Assembly: GCF_001922985.1 (NCBI RefSeq)
Contig: NZ_MRUH01000164.1
Location: 142,550-206,549 of the forward strand
Reading direction: 5' to 3'
Source of the DNA: Teredinibacter waterburyi
Lineage (GTDB): Bacteria > Pseudomonadota > Gammaproteobacteria > Pseudomonadales > Cellvibrionaceae
DNA length: 64,000 bases
Positions 18,074-28,596 of the stretch are shown one piece after another. Each line of letters starts with the position of its first letter. Within the stretch, counting starts at the first letter, position 1. The position numbers and the translations under genes are program-made. Under the pieces are notes generated by a model. The model was not told where the DNA came from. It worked only from the letters and a program-made list of their open reading frames with translations, and did no database searches.

Positions 18074-19834
18074 CTATTGTAGAAGTGATAGAACCTGCTG
18101 TGGACGTGCATTAGCCTGAGCCAACATCGCCTGAGACGCCTGCTGGAGAACCTGTGCACGACTCAACTGGGCCGTTTCTGAAGCGAAGTCTGCATCCACA
18201 ACTCGTGAACGTGCAGCCGAAGTGTTTTCCGAAATGTTGGACAAGTTAGAAACGGTAAAGTCTAAGCGGTTATTAATCGCACCCATGTCGGCTCGGGTGG
18301 TGTTGATCTGCTCTAGCGCCGAATCGATAATATCGATGGACTTCTGTGCGCCAGCTGCAGTGGAGATATCAACACTGGCAATAGAGCCAGCACCGGAAGC
18401 CGCATTGCGCTCTACAAAGCCAATACCGGCTTCAAAGTTAGCTGCGCTCAGATCATTACCGCGCTCGATAGAGAACTGAGTACCATCGGCAGACTTAAGT
18501 GCGATCGAGTCTGTTGCTGTACCAGCAAAGGCAACAACACCTGTTTGATCCGATACCTTGTTGATCGCAACAATTGCTGCAGCGGCTTGCAAGGATGTAG
18601 AGCCACCGGTAATAGCGCCAACTTCTACGCCATTAATGATAACGTCGCCTTCATTTAAACCAGCAGTACCAGTGAGAGCAACACTTTGCAAGTTGCCGTT
18701 ATCATCAGTAGCGTTCAAACCTAAATCGGCAAGTTCGCCAGCGGTAGTATTGGTAATTTCAAGCTTAATACCAGCTTTTTCAGATGAGGTATCCGTTAAT
18801 ACTACGCTGAAGTTAGTACGTGTATCAGCAAAACCTGTCGCCTTATCGGCTGGTGTAGTGGTGTTATCCGCTACGGTAATACTGCTGGCGCCGGCCTGAG
18901 ATAGAACCAGTTTACCGTCATCACTTAAACCTGCAGTAACGGTGGTGTCTGAGTTAATTTTAGCAATCAACTCATCCATGCTATTGGTATCAGAAATTAC
19001 AAATGACTGATCATTCGAATCGCCGTCTTCAACGGTAATTGTGAAGGTATCAGTACCTGCAACCAATACACCGGTACCTACCGAGGTTGCTTCCATGGAA
19101 ACTAGGGTAGAAATCTCTACACCCTTACCGTCCAAGTCTGCGTTTAATACGCCAAGAATTTCATTTACGGTGTTAGTCGTAGCGGCCGTAGAGTCGATTG
19201 CTGACATAGATACATCATTAATCTGCACGTCGCCGGCTGCAGTGAATACGGTGGTAAATTGACCTAAAGCTGCAGTTTCATTCGCACCTTCAGCTGCACC
19301 ACCAACGATATCGCCAGCTGCTCCACCAAGTGATGATGAATTAAACCCGCCAATACCGAAATCGATTGTTTGGTTTGCTTCTGAGCCCACCTGCAAAGCA
19401 ACATTACCCAGCGAGCCATCTAGAATTTTTTGGCCGTTGAATGAAGTTGTTTCTGCAATACGATCGATTTCAGATTTTAACTGCTGTACTTCTGCGTTTA
19501 GGGTCGCGCGGTCAGTATCCGAGTAAATACCGTTCGAAGACTGAATAGACAGTTCGCGCATACGCTGCAAAATGTTAGTTGTTTCGTCCAAAGCGCCTTC
19601 AGCGGTTTGAATCAAAGAAATACCGTCGTTCGCATTTCGAACCGCTTGGTCCAAACCACGAATGGTAGATGTCTGACGATTAGAGATAGCGAGACCGGCA
19701 GCGTCATCCGCTGCTGAGTTAATTCGCTTACCAGACGCAAGACGCTCACTCGCCTTATCAAGATCGGCACCGGTTTGTAGCAACTGACGCTGAGCGTTTA
19801 ACGATGCAATATTACTGTTAACTACTAAAGGCAT
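18074..19834 (-). CDS. fliC: Flagellin (sigma-28 type promoter copy)
   Basis: A 586-residue flagellin. The N-terminal D0/D1 region (1-170) has [17 protein letters not shown] and [21 protein letters not shown]. The C-terminal D1/D0 region (about 490-586) has [26 protein letters not shown] in two parts and ends in QQVLSLLQ. The variable middle contains several flagellin_IN-like segments and many Ser/Thr, possible sites for O-linked glycan. It is a paralogue of the flagellin at 20368-22104. The SD GGGAGG is strong. A sigma-28 like promoter lies about 100 bases upstream. flaG and fliD follow. Confidence 0.97.
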   Translation of the reverse strand: MPLVVNSNIASLNAQRQLLQTGADLDKASERLASGKRINSAADDAAGLAISNRQTSTIRGLDQAVRNANDGISLIQTAEGALDETTNILQRMRELSIQSSNGIYSDTDRATLNAEVQQLKSEIDRIAETTSFNGQKILDGSLGNVALQVGSEANQTIDFGIGGFNSSSLGGAAGDIVGGAAEGANETAALGQFTTVFTAAGDVQINDVSMSAIDSTAATTNTVNEILGVLNADLDGKGVEISTLVSMEATSVGTGVLVAGTDTFTITVEDGDSNDQSFVISDTNSMDELIAKINSDTTVTAGLSDDGKLVLSQAGASSITVADNTTTPADKATGFADTRTNFSVVLTDTSSEKAGIKLEITNTTAGELADLGLNATDDNGNLQSVALTGTAGLNEGDVIINGVEVGAITGGSTSLQAAAAIVAINKVSDQTGVVAFAGTATDSIALKSADGTQFSIERGNDLSAANFEAGIGFVERNAASGAGSIASVDISTAAGAQKSIDIIDSALEQINTTRADMGAINNRLDFTVSNLSNISENTSAARSRVVDADFASETAQLSRAQVLQQASQAMLAQANARPQQVLSLLQ

Positions 19835-19937
19835 GATAAGCCTCCCATTGATATGTTTTCAAAATGCCAGTTATAAAGAGTACCCGGCCATTAGTATTAA
19901 GATCGCCAAAATTGTCTGTTAGCGCTCCATACCAATG

Positions 19938-19964
19938 GTTTCGGCATAGTTTGAATAAACTTTA
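19938..19964 (-). promoter_or_regulatory. Sigma-28 (FliA) type promoter of flagellin
   Basis: On the minus strand TAAAGTTT, 11 bases, then GCCGAAAC. The -35 is a full match to the FliA consensus and the -10 matches six of eight positions of GCCGATAA. The start of transcription would be near 19931, giving a leader of about 97 bases before the ATG at 19834. Confidence 0.8.
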
Positions 19965-20289
19965 GTATGAGTTTAGGGCAGGTATTTAATCGGAAAGGAA
20001 ACAACCGATAGGATATTTTATCTATCTATTTCAATAACTTACAATCTACATCCGGGTTCGGCTTGGCGTATTTATGAGTAAAAAACTAAAAAAGTTTATT
20101 TTTATCTCTAGAATTTTTTATTAACACAAAGCGAATTAGCGAATGAATTTGTTATAAAACAAATCAAAACGCTATATTTTTGACGAACTCGATTTTCGTG
20201 AGGGAAATTAATTTTTTAGAGTGTTTATTTGACGCAAATAACAATATCCGGCAAGCGCGTAGATCGTCTGTATAGAATTGAATAAATAT

Positions 20290-20336
20290 AAGCACACAGC
20301 CTTCTGAGCTAAAGCAACTCAAAAGGCTGTGTGCTT
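20290..20336 (-). terminator. Strong terminator of the second flagellin gene
   Basis: A perfect 14-bp stem AAGCACACAGCCTT/AAGGCTGTGTGCTT (20290-20303 with 20323-20336) is extended inside by TGAG/CTCA. The minus-strand sequence after it is TATATTTATT. It lies 31 bases after the flagellin stop and isolates the two flagellin transcription units. Confidence 0.92.
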
Positions 20337-20367
20337 ACTGGCCTGCTAGTTAGTCAAGCCCGAGGGT

Positions 20368-22104
20368 TTAGCCCTGTAACAATTGCAACACTTGCTGAGG
20401 CTGAGCGTTTGCTTGTGCCAACATCGCTTGCGATGCCTGCTGCAGTACTTGCGCACGACTTAGCTGTGACGTTTCTGTGGCGAAATCCGCATCTACAATT
20501 CGCGAACGAGCAGCAGAGGTTTTCTCGGCAACGTTAGACAAATTAGACATGGTGAAATCGAGCCGGTTATTGACCGCACCCAACTCCGATCGCGTCGCGT
20601 TAATTTGTTCCAATGCTGCATCTGTTACCGCGATAGCTTTTTGAGCACCCTCGGCGGTAGAGATTGAGATACCAGAAACCGAACCGCCGCCCTCAGCGGC
20701 ATTGCGCTCTTGGAACCCCGTGCGAGCCTGCAACTCATCTGCGGTAATACCGTTACCCGCTTTAATCGAAATTTGCGCACCAGACACCGAGCTCAGTTCT
20801 ATATTGTCCGTTCCCGCGCCGGCGTAGGCCACTACGCCAGTATCGGCAGACACTTTATTAATCGCCAAGATTACACTGGCGGCTTGTGTAGCGGCATCAG
20901 CGCCCGCCGATACAGTACCAACCGAAACACCATTGATGATTAAATCGCCGGAGTTAATGGTAGAGAAATCCGTTGGTGTAGCACTCACCAAGTTCCCTTC
21001 GTCATCCTGAACGTCGATGCCGATTGCCAATAGTTCCGCCGCAGAGATTGTTCCTGCTTCAACTTTTACACCGTTCTTACCTGTGCTGGTATCGTTCACC
21101 ACCAACGAGAAATTAGTCACAACACTTGCCGAATCCATACCGGTAGCACCCTGCGAAGCGGAGCCATCTGCAACCGTTAAGGTTTGCCCCCCCTCAACAG
21201 ACAAAATCAATTTACCGGCATTGTTAAGCGAAGCATCGACCGTAGTGTCGCTATTAATGCGAGCCACGAGTTCATCCATATTACTCGTGCCAGTAATGGT
21301 AAAGGTCTGAGTTGCCGCATCGCCGTCCACCAAAGTCAACACTAGGTTGGAGCTTCCCGCCACAAGCACACCGCTACCAGCACTGCCAGCCTCGGAAGAA
21401 ATTAGCGTAGACACTTCGGCGCCTTTGCCGTCGAGGCTTGCGTTCATCGCCGAAATTTTGTCGTTTAATGAGGTTCCACCCGTGGTAGAACCAATACTAA
21501 CGTCATTGATAATTAAACTACCGGCATCCAGAGCGGTAAGCGCGGCTAAGCCTGTACCGGTCGCAGCCTCACCGACAATATCGCCAGAACCACCGCCCAA
21601 GGACGACGTGCTAAATCCTGGAATAGATAAATCAATTGTCTGGTAAGCCTCGGCACCCACTTGAAGTGCAACATTGCCAAGACTGCCATCGAGTAATGGC
21701 TGACCGTTAAATGATGTTGAATCCGCAATTCGATCAATCTCAGCTTTTAGTTGCTGCGCTTCGGCATCTAACGTAGCGCGATCTTTATCGGCGTAGATTC
21801 CGTTAGCCGACTGAATTGCCAGTTCACGAATACGCTGCAAAATATTGGTCACCTCATCAAGCGCGCCTTCGGCGGTTTGAATAAGCGAGACACCATCATT
21901 GGCATTGCGAATAGCTTGGTCCAGCCCGCGAACTTGCGACGTCATTCGATTTGAAATAGCCAGACCGGCAGCATCGTCGGCTGCGGTGTTGATTCGCTTG
22001 CCGGATGCTAATCGCTCCATCGACTGACTCATATCATTGCCAGAGCTTACTAACTGCCGTTGCGCATTTAACGCGGCAACATTGGTATTAATGACTAAGG
22101 GCAT
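20368..22104 (-). CDS. Flagellin (sigma-54 type promoter copy)
   Basis: A second flagellin of 578 residues with MPLVINTNVAALNAQRQ at the start, the conserved N-terminal helix [21 protein letters not shown], and a C-terminus QQVLQLLQG. The first 170 and last 90 residues are very close to the flagellin downstream, while the middle differs. The two therefore arose by duplication and diverged in the surface-exposed part. The SD AGGAG precedes the ATG. It has its own sigma-54 like promoter and its own terminator, so it is transcribed separately from the sigma-28 copy. It may form the hook-proximal part of the filament. Confidence 0.97.
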   Translation of the reverse strand: MPLVINTNVAALNAQRQLVSSGNDMSQSMERLASGKRINTAADDAAGLAISNRMTSQVRGLDQAIRNANDGVSLIQTAEGALDEVTNILQRIRELAIQSANGIYADKDRATLDAEAQQLKAEIDRIADSTSFNGQPLLDGSLGNVALQVGAEAYQTIDLSIPGFSTSSLGGGSGDIVGEAATGTGLAALTALDAGSLIINDVSIGSTTGGTSLNDKISAMNASLDGKGAEVSTLISSEAGSAGSGVLVAGSSNLVLTLVDGDAATQTFTITGTSNMDELVARINSDTTVDASLNNAGKLILSVEGGQTLTVADGSASQGATGMDSASVVTNFSLVVNDTSTGKNGVKVEAGTISAAELLAIGIDVQDDEGNLVSATPTDFSTINSGDLIINGVSVGTVSAGADAATQAASVILAINKVSADTGVVAYAGAGTDNIELSSVSGAQISIKAGNGITADELQARTGFQERNAAEGGGSVSGISISTAEGAQKAIAVTDAALEQINATRSELGAVNNRLDFTMSNLSNVAEKTSAARSRIVDADFATETSQLSRAQVLQQASQAMLAQANAQPQQVLQLLQG

Positions 22105-22194
22105 AACAATTCTCCTGTAACATGAGTCACTAAATAATTCTCTATCTGCTTTTAAAAAATTCTTCGATAAGAAAGCAGATGAATTTAGCTAAGA

Positions 22195-22214
22195 ATTTGC
22201 AACGCCTATGCCAA
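22195..22214 (-). promoter_or_regulatory. Sigma-54 promoter of flagellin
   Basis: On the minus strand TTGGCATAGGCGTTGCAAAT. The -24 GG and -12 GC are 10 bases apart and both half sites match the TTGGCA and TTGCA consensus. Transcription would start near 22188, about 85 bases before the ATG at 22104. Confidence 0.8.
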
Positions 22215-22261
22215 CTTTAAAAAACGCTTATATTTCAGTCACTTCGAAAATAATTTAAATG

Positions 22262-22308
22262 AAAGCGGCAAATTATTGTCAGCCAAAAGGAAGAAACATT
22301 GCCGCTTT
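22262..22308 (-). terminator. Terminator-like hairpin after flgL
   Basis: A 10-bp perfect stem AAAGCGGCAA/TTGCCGCTTT (22262-22271 with 22299-22308) with a loop of 27 bases. On the minus strand an AT-rich stretch (CATTTAAATTATTTT) follows. It is 300 bases after the flgL stop and just upstream of the flagellin promoter, so it may shield that promoter. Confidence 0.55.
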
Positions 22309-22606
22309 TCTAAGCGTTAAAGAGAACGCATTCCGACGGCCAAAACCAATGGTAAGTAAAACTAGAAAGCGACTGTCATATTAAGCAGCGACAGCTCAGG
22401 ATTAATGTAATGAACGGATTTAAGAGAGGCCTAAGAATTAATATAGAGCGTAAAAAGATCGAGAAATAACAGGGATTTACCACTGTAATTCCACCTAAAG
22501 TGTTGGCGAGCGCGCGATAAAAAAACAACCGCTAAGAGAGGAAACCTTGGTCGCCACTAGAGGAGATTACTGACAAGAATAAATACGAAAAATAAAACTG
22601 ATGCCG

Positions 22607-24208
22607 CTATAAACGGCTAAATAATGTTAACTGGCTAACCCGTACAAATGCCGATTGAGCGGCTTGCAACACCATAGACTCTGCAGACAGTCGAGTGGCA
22701 GCTTCGGCATAGTCTACATCCCGAAGCTTGCTTAACACTTCCGCCATAACGAGTTCAGAATCCAAGTGTAATTGTTCGGTGCTATCTAGCGTATTAAAAC
22801 GCGCACCTAACTTAGAGGTGGTATTTAAAATACCGGTTTGTGCATTTTTAAGATTATTAAGCGTATTGCCAATCTGCTCTTTTAATAGCGCACGCCCTTC
22901 CTCCGTTGCCTCGTAGGACTTCATGCCCTCACTGAAACGCGCAAGCGTGGTTAAAATATCTTGTTTTTCACTCGAATCGATAAAAACCCTATCGCCCGGC
23001 TTGGCCAGAACACCATCACTGCTGCGACTTCCTAATGTTGTATCCAGCCCCAATACGGCATCGACCGCCGCAGAACCACCAGCAACACTAAAATCAATGC
23101 CCGCAGGCATCTGAATACCAGTATTTGTTGCCGTTAAGCCTAAGGCCGCAAGCTTAGTAGCATTACCGTTAAGCGTAGAATTTAGCACTGCAGACAAATC
23201 ACCAGTATTGGCAATAGGCCCATCCAAGACAAATGTTTCGCTGCGCCCAGCTACTTGCATGGTGAAAGTTTCATTCGCAGGAGGCGTAAAATCAGCGGGT
23301 AATATTAGCGCCGCATCAGCGCCAAAACTACGTGTTGCCGCCGTCGGCGCCTCGCCAGACACTGGGTTGCCAATTATTTTAAACTTAACTCCGTTCAGCT
23401 CAATGTCAGAACCCGACACGTAAGGCTGGTTTGCAACAATAACGCGACCAGACGAACGTTCCGTTACCGTGTAATTCTTACCGGCAGGTAACACCGCACT
23501 ATCGGCGTTAAAACTTACCACCATATCCTTGGGGTAAAATTTATCGAAGGCTTCCTGATCGACAACCTGACCAATATTAATCTGTAATGGTGGGCTAGAG
23601 GTGTTACCGCTACTCGCATAGGTAGACACGGTATTGTGCGCACTTTGTAGATCTACAAAGATGCTTTTACCCGAATCAGTTGATGCCACAGTGGTGTTAT
23701 TGGCTACTTTTATAAACTGCTGGCCTTCATCACCCTGATAACGAAACCCGCTAGATAGTGTTCCAGAGAACGGCTCTTCGCTACTTTTATAGCCGCCAAA
23801 AATATAATCGCCATTGGCGTTTTGCGTGTTGAGTATATTTAATAATTCATCCGTTCGGGCATCGACTTCGGAAGCCAGTGCCGAATATTCGGTTGGCGAT
23901 AAGGTTGCCGTGTTACCGGCCTGTACCGCCAGTTCCTGCATTCTTTGAATAAGATGATTAATACTGGTTAGCGCCGTCTCTTGTGCTACTAAATTATTCT
24001 TCGCCAAATCAATATTTTTTTGGTACTGAGTGATATTGGATAACTCAGTATTGAGCTGCATTATTTTGGTGGACGCGACGGGATCTTCCGATGGCGTAAG
24101 TACACGCACGCCAGTCGACAGCTGCTCTTGGGTCTTGGCCATAGCTTCATTCGCATCGGCCATACCTTTGTTAGCAATATTGAACATTTGCAATGTTGAA
24201 ATGCGCAT
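22607..24208 (-). CDS. flgL: Flagellar hook-filament junction protein 3
   Basis: FlgL joins hook and filament together with FlgK. The N-terminus MRISTLQMFNIANKGM and the helix with STGVRVLTPSEDPVAST are diagnostic. The C-terminus has a flagellin-like D1 segment (RDVDYAEAATRLSAESMVLQ). At 533 residues it is longer than the enteric form (about 317) because of a beta-rich insert around 180-400. It lies 96 bp after flgK. The SD AGGTG is present. Confidence 0.96.
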   Translation of the reverse strand: MRISTLQMFNIANKGMADANEAMAKTQEQLSTGVRVLTPSEDPVASTKIMQLNTELSNITQYQKNIDLAKNNLVAQETALTSINHLIQRMQELAVQAGNTATLSPTEYSALASEVDARTDELLNILNTQNANGDYIFGGYKSSEEPFSGTLSSGFRYQGDEGQQFIKVANNTTVASTDSGKSIFVDLQSAHNTVSTYASSGNTSSPPLQINIGQVVDQEAFDKFYPKDMVVSFNADSAVLPAGKNYTVTERSSGRVIVANQPYVSGSDIELNGVKFKIIGNPVSGEAPTAATRSFGADAALILPADFTPPANETFTMQVAGRSETFVLDGPIANTGDLSAVLNSTLNGNATKLAALGLTATNTGIQMPAGIDFSVAGGSAAVDAVLGLDTTLGSRSSDGVLAKPGDRVFIDSSEKQDILTTLARFSEGMKSYEATEEGRALLKEQIGNTLNNLKNAQTGILNTTSKLGARFNTLDSTEQLHLDSELVMAEVLSKLRDVDYAEAATRLSAESMVLQAAQSAFVRVSQLTLFSRL

Positions 24209-24304
24209 GTCGCACCTATTTGACTTAAGTATTAATGTGGCTAAGCGAAAATTTTTCGCTAGGGGCTAATGGGTAGCCTTTAATAAAGTACTATAAATAA
24301 TGAT

Positions 24305-27300
24305 CTAGATAGAATTTATTAAGCGGTCGAACAAATCCCTAGCCACTGAAATAACTTGTGTATTGGCCGAATAAAGTTGTTCAAAGCGGATAAGATTTGC
24401 CGCTTCTTCATCGAGGTTCACCGCCGATACCGAATTACGCAACTGCTGGGTTTGTTCTAGCACCGATTTTGTTGCATCGGCATTCACTTTAGAAGATGCA
24501 GTATCTATGCCTACTCGCTCTACCAATGTACCGTAACTTTCGCTGTAGGTAGCAACACCACCATTTAGAGTTCCCGCTCGAGCTAAATTCACCAACGCCA
24601 AAGCATTGCGATTATCCGAAGCGCCATTGCTGTTAAACCCTAAACTAAAACTGTCGCCGGTATCTGGAATACCCGTCATCTCTACTTGAATACCCAAATA
24701 ATTTCGCTTTGCAAAATCTGCGGATGAAGTATCACCAAAAATCATACTGTTTGGTGGGTAGGTGCTAAGCGCAAGATCATCGCCTAACACCACATCCAGT
24801 CGACCGCCAACAACCAGCGTACCGGCAACCCCTGCGCCATTACCATTAAGGCTGACATTTGGGTTCTCACCGTCGCTAACATCTATCGACTGGCCGCTTG
24901 CCGCGGTCAAGCCAATCTGAAAATCGTCGCCCTCAGAAGAGTGAATGCGAAACTCTGCAGCGCCGGTAAGCGCATTTGCGCCAGCCTCTGCGTAGATACC
25001 CATCTTGCTAAGCTGACTATTATTGTTAATGCGTGTTGCGAGATAATCATTAAAGGCGTCTACTTCGGTCTGCGGGTCGGGTACTAACGAATCTAACACG
25101 GGGTTTCCGGTCACGGGGTCAGTGGTGTACTCCAATAAATCAAACCCATTTAAATTCAGCTGTAACGGCTCGGTACGCGTTAGATTAAGATTACTTAATT
25201 CCAGGTAGTTAAAAGCATTCGCCTCTACCCCCTGCACATTATTTAAATCGCTGGCAATTTCTTTAGCGCTGGCATTTAACCGCGTAAAAATATTCTGTGT
25301 GGTGGGTTTACCGCCCACGGTTGCAGCAGGGCCGGTGATAGTAATGGCTTCGGCAGGATAGCCGTTACTTAGAAATCCCGATCCACTCACGCCATTGGCA
25401 TTTCCCTGAGTGGTAAAGCTAGCGCCGGAAATATTTAACCCCAGTAAGGTATTCGCTTGAGCCGCGGGGGCAACATCACCGTTGCCATCAGGGTCGCCAT
25501 TGTAATTCTGCAGGGTAATATCGCCGTAGCCCGCAGTGGTTAAGCGAAAAGCAAGGTTATTATTCTCGGCTATATAGGCCTCGACATTGGCCGAGCCTAG
25601 CTGAGCATTAATTTCATCTAACAATATGGCATTCGAGGTAATTGCGGGGCCAGATATAGTGACTTGAAAGGTTCCATCAGAACTGGCATTTTGAGTACCA
25701 CTAATGACAACATCAAATGCGAATTGATTACTTGTGGCACTAAAATCTGATGCGACAAACGATGGTGGCGAAGCGGTAGCCAAGCCTGGAATTAAGGCCG
25801 CTTGCAGCGCTGGTTGACGCCCTTCTGGCAAGCCTAACATTGCCCCGCCAGAACTTACTTGAGTAGCGTTCGGGTCGGTGCTGAATAAATTATTGGAAAT
25901 GCCTGGCACATAGCGTTGATCGCGGATGGGAGGATCAAGTTGTTGGGGATTGCCTGGGTCTGAATTATCGAGAATATCGTAGCTAGTTGCAGAATTAAAC
26001 CGAACAATAAGCGGCGGATTCATTTCTCCCGCGGTCGCCAGCAACGGAATCGGATTGCCATCGACATCGATCAAGCTGGTTACGGTACCGGGTGCAATAA
26101 CACCCGTACCACTGTTACCAAGGCTTGACTCTGTTAACAACGGGCTGCCAAAGGCAATACTTTGAGGGTCGACAAGCGCCGAGGAAAAATCGCGACCACC
26201 GGTACGCACCGGCAATAATTTAAATTCGTCACCCTGTACAAAACTGCCACTTTGAAAGACTAATTCCAAGCCATCAAATTCAACACTATGAGGTAGCTTG
26301 CCCGGCAATAGTCCAGTTGCCACTTCCACACCATCGGTTACGCGGGTAATACGAAACAGCCCGCCGTTATCCATATCTACTTCGTAATCACTGGCGACCA
26401 ATTGCGATGAGTCGGCAATGTTCAGCAGCATTCGACCATTTTGTGGTTCGGCATTGGTTGAGTTGCTAATAACGCGGTCGGCCGCTATATCGGGATCGTT
26501 AACATCATTAAAAAACAAGCCGCCAAACTCATCATCAAGGTTTATTCCCTGTTGATGCACTTCGTTAAAGGTATCGGCCATAACCACGGCGATTCGACCA
26601 AACTCGTTATAAACGTCGTTCATAACGGTATCGCGAAAACGCAGTAGCCCACCAATTTCACCACCCGTAAGAAGATTAGTAATGGCCTGACTACTCGATC
26701 CCGTTTGAAAGACCACATCCTCGCGCGTTGGATCGGTAACACTGGCTTGTAAACTAAGTTCGCGGGCTTCATTACCTACAACAATATTTTGGCCACTACC
26801 GATAACAATATTAACTTGTCCAGAACTCTGTTCGTAAACCTGTATGCTTACCAGTTCTGACAACTTACGTAGTGATTCGTCTCGCTGATCGAGTAAGTCA
26901 TTTGGCTGAACTGATTCACCATAACCTTGAGAGTCGGATATTTTTCGGTTTAATTGCGCAATGTTCGCTGTTAACGCATTTACTTGAGAAACCGAGGAAC
27001 GCAATGACTCATCAATTCCACCTTCGATGGTTTCGAATCGGCTGTAGAGTGCGTTAAACCTGTCGGCTATATTTTGCGACTCACTTAAAATTAATTGGCG
27101 TGCGGGTATAGACGTTGGGTCATCCAAACCATTTTGTACCGACGCAAAAAACGATTCCATTCCAGATGAAAGTCCGGTGGACGCGTTGGCCAGCAAATTA
27201 TCCAGCTGACTGACATTGTATTGATAAATATCGAGATCTGCGGACAGTGACGTATCCGAGCGCAACTGCTCGGTAACGTAGCTGTTAACAATACGCTCGA

Positions 27301-27490
27301 TTGTTTGTACATTAGCGCCATTACCAATGTAGCCGATACCACTTGGCGTGGCCGGGTTGGTTTGCGCGATTACCCGCTGGCGGCTGTAGCCATCGACACC
27401 GGCATTGGTAATATTATGCCCTGTAGTACTCAACGCCGATTGCGCGACTCTAAGGCCAGATACACTTACACTGAGTAGATCGGAACTCAT
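24305..27490 (-). CDS. flgK: Flagellar hook-associated protein 1
   Basis: FlgK is the first hook-filament junction protein. The N-terminus (LLSVSVSGLRVAQSALSTTG, then HNITNAGVDGYSRQRV) and the C-terminal NLDEEAANLIRFEQLYSAN segment are diagnostic of the rod/hook family. At 1061 residues it is unusually large; common FlgK proteins have 450-690. The added part lies between about 340 and 960 and looks beta-rich and acidic, so it is probably surface exposed. It follows flgJ by 26 bp. Confidence 0.96.
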   Translation of the reverse strand: MSSDLLSVSVSGLRVAQSALSTTGHNITNAGVDGYSRQRVIAQTNPATPSGIGYIGNGANVQTIERIVNSYVTEQLRSDTSLSADLDIYQYNVSQLDNLLANASTGLSSGMESFFASVQNGLDDPTSIPARQLILSESQNIADRFNALYSRFETIEGGIDESLRSSVSQVNALTANIAQLNRKISDSQGYGESVQPNDLLDQRDESLRKLSELVSIQVYEQSSGQVNIVIGSGQNIVVGNEARELSLQASVTDPTREDVVFQTGSSSQAITNLLTGGEIGGLLRFRDTVMNDVYNEFGRIAVVMADTFNEVHQQGINLDDEFGGLFFNDVNDPDIAADRVISNSTNAEPQNGRMLLNIADSSQLVASDYEVDMDNGGLFRITRVTDGVEVATGLLPGKLPHSVEFDGLELVFQSGSFVQGDEFKLLPVRTGGRDFSSALVDPQSIAFGSPLLTESSLGNSGTGVIAPGTVTSLIDVDGNPIPLLATAGEMNPPLIVRFNSATSYDILDNSDPGNPQQLDPPIRDQRYVPGISNNLFSTDPNATQVSSGGAMLGLPEGRQPALQAALIPGLATASPPSFVASDFSATSNQFAFDVVISGTQNASSDGTFQVTISGPAITSNAILLDEINAQLGSANVEAYIAENNNLAFRLTTAGYGDITLQNYNGDPDGNGDVAPAAQANTLLGLNISGASFTTQGNANGVSGSGFLSNGYPAEAITITGPAATVGGKPTTQNIFTRLNASAKEIASDLNNVQGVEANAFNYLELSNLNLTRTEPLQLNLNGFDLLEYTTDPVTGNPVLDSLVPDPQTEVDAFNDYLATRINNNSQLSKMGIYAEAGANALTGAAEFRIHSSEGDDFQIGLTAASGQSIDVSDGENPNVSLNGNGAGVAGTLVVGGRLDVVLGDDLALSTYPPNSMIFGDTSSADFAKRNYLGIQVEMTGIPDTGDSFSLGFNSNGASDNRNALALVNLARAGTLNGGVATYSESYGTLVERVGIDTASSKVNADATKSVLEQTQQLRNSVSAVNLDEEAANLIRFEQLYSANTQVISVARDLFDRLINSI

Positions 27491-27516
27491 GCGTCCTCCT
27501 CAATTAGCCTGTGCAT

Positions 27517-28596
27517 CTAACCTTCCCCTCGTTTGCCGACGCTGCCAATCCGCTGATAAACAGACAATACTTTATCGGCATAATTTGGGTCGGTTGCGTA
27601 GCCTGCCTGATGCAACGCTTGTATATATTCATCTGCATCTTGCGCCTGCAACGCTGGCTGGTAACGTTCGCTACCGCCAATAAAAGCGCCGTAGTCAGCA
27701 ACAGCGGCTTCAAGACTTTCATAACGTCGAAAATCGGAAACAACAGGTTTAAACGTACTGTTGGAAAACTCCAAGGAGGACATTGAAACAACGTCCCCCT
27801 TCCAAGACGATCCAGCCTTGATATTAAAAATATTAAAACTGCTATCGCCCTGCTGTGCAATTACCGAGCGTCCCCAACCAGTCTCGAGTGCAGCCTGAGC
27901 AAGAATAATATCTGCATCTAAGCCCATTTTTTCTGCGAGTTTTTCCACATAGGGGCCAACTCTTTCGACAAACTCTTCAGGACTATTCGCTAACGCCGCA
28001 CGTTCAGCGGGCTCATTATTAATACTCGATTCGGTTGTAGCGAAACGAGGCTTAGACAAATCAGCTTTAGACGAGACCGACGCAGCTGAAACGGGGATGT
28101 CTGCTAGCGCTACAGATTTTTGTGGCGAACTAGCAGGCAAGGTCATTTGATTAACGTTGCCTTGGTATAATGCTTCGGTTGTGGCGGACTGGTTTGCCAA
28201 AGATTGTAACTTGTTGAAATCTTCGCCGAGTAAATCTCTATCACCATAGTTCTGCTTCATTTGTCGGTACATGGATTTGGCAATACCGATCCCGCCGACA
28301 TCGCTGTTGGCAATTTTTAATGACAACTGCTGATCGTACATATCGCGGTAGAACTTTGTCTCATTACTGTTTTGAATATTGCCTTCTTCAAACACTGCAT
28401 TAGCCGCACGCATATTTTTTAACATCATAGAAATAAACATCGATTCAAATTGTTGCGCGACTTTTTTAAGCGCCGCATCCTTATCATCCATTGCTCGGAT
28501 AGCATTAAGGCTATTTAAATCGTTAAAGTTATCTTCGCCAGATGTGGTCACACTTAGTGATGGCGTGGCGCTGGGTGAGAGTGCTGAAATGCTCAT
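27517..28596 (-). CDS. flgJ: Flagellar rod assembly protein / peptidoglycan hydrolase
   Basis: A two-domain FlgJ of 359 residues. Residues 35-120 are the rod-binding domain (KKVAQQFESMFISMMLKNMR). Residues about 205-355 are the glucosaminidase domain with ALETGWGRS, which carries the catalytic Glu, and NIFNIKAGSSWKG. It clears peptidoglycan for rod passage in the periplasm. It begins directly at the flgI stop. There is no cleavable signal peptide, as usual for FlgJ, which is exported through the flagellar channel. Confidence 0.96.
   Translation of the reverse strand: MSISALSPSATPSLSVTTSGEDNFNDLNSLNAIRAMDDKDAALKKVAQQFESMFISMMLKNMRAANAVFEEGNIQNSNETKFYRDMYDQQLSLKIANSDVGGIGIAKSMYRQMKQNYGDRDLLGEDFNKLQSLANQSATTEALYQGNVNQMTLPASSPQKSVALADIPVSAASVSSKADLSKPRFATTESSINNEPAERAALANSPEEFVERVGPYVEKLAEKMGLDADIILAQAALETGWGRSVIAQQGDSSFNIFNIKAGSSWKGDVVSMSSLEFSNSTFKPVVSDFRRYESLEAAVADYGAFIGGSERYQPALQAQDADEYIQALHQAGYATDPNYADKVLSVYQRIGSVGKRGEG

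Larger units (their letters stand above)
19835..20367. other. Intergenic region between the two flagellins
   Basis: This 533-bp stretch holds the sigma-28 promoter of the downstream flagellin (19938-19964), an AT-rich tract around 20080-20170, and the terminator of the upstream flagellin (20290-20336). I see no small gene in it. Confidence 0.8.
22105..22606. other. Intergenic region before the second flagellin
   Basis: This 502-bp stretch has the flagellin leader and sigma-54 site on the side near 22105, a terminator-like hairpin at 22262-22308, and then about 300 bp after the flgL stop in which I see no gene or clear signal. Confidence 0.7.
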
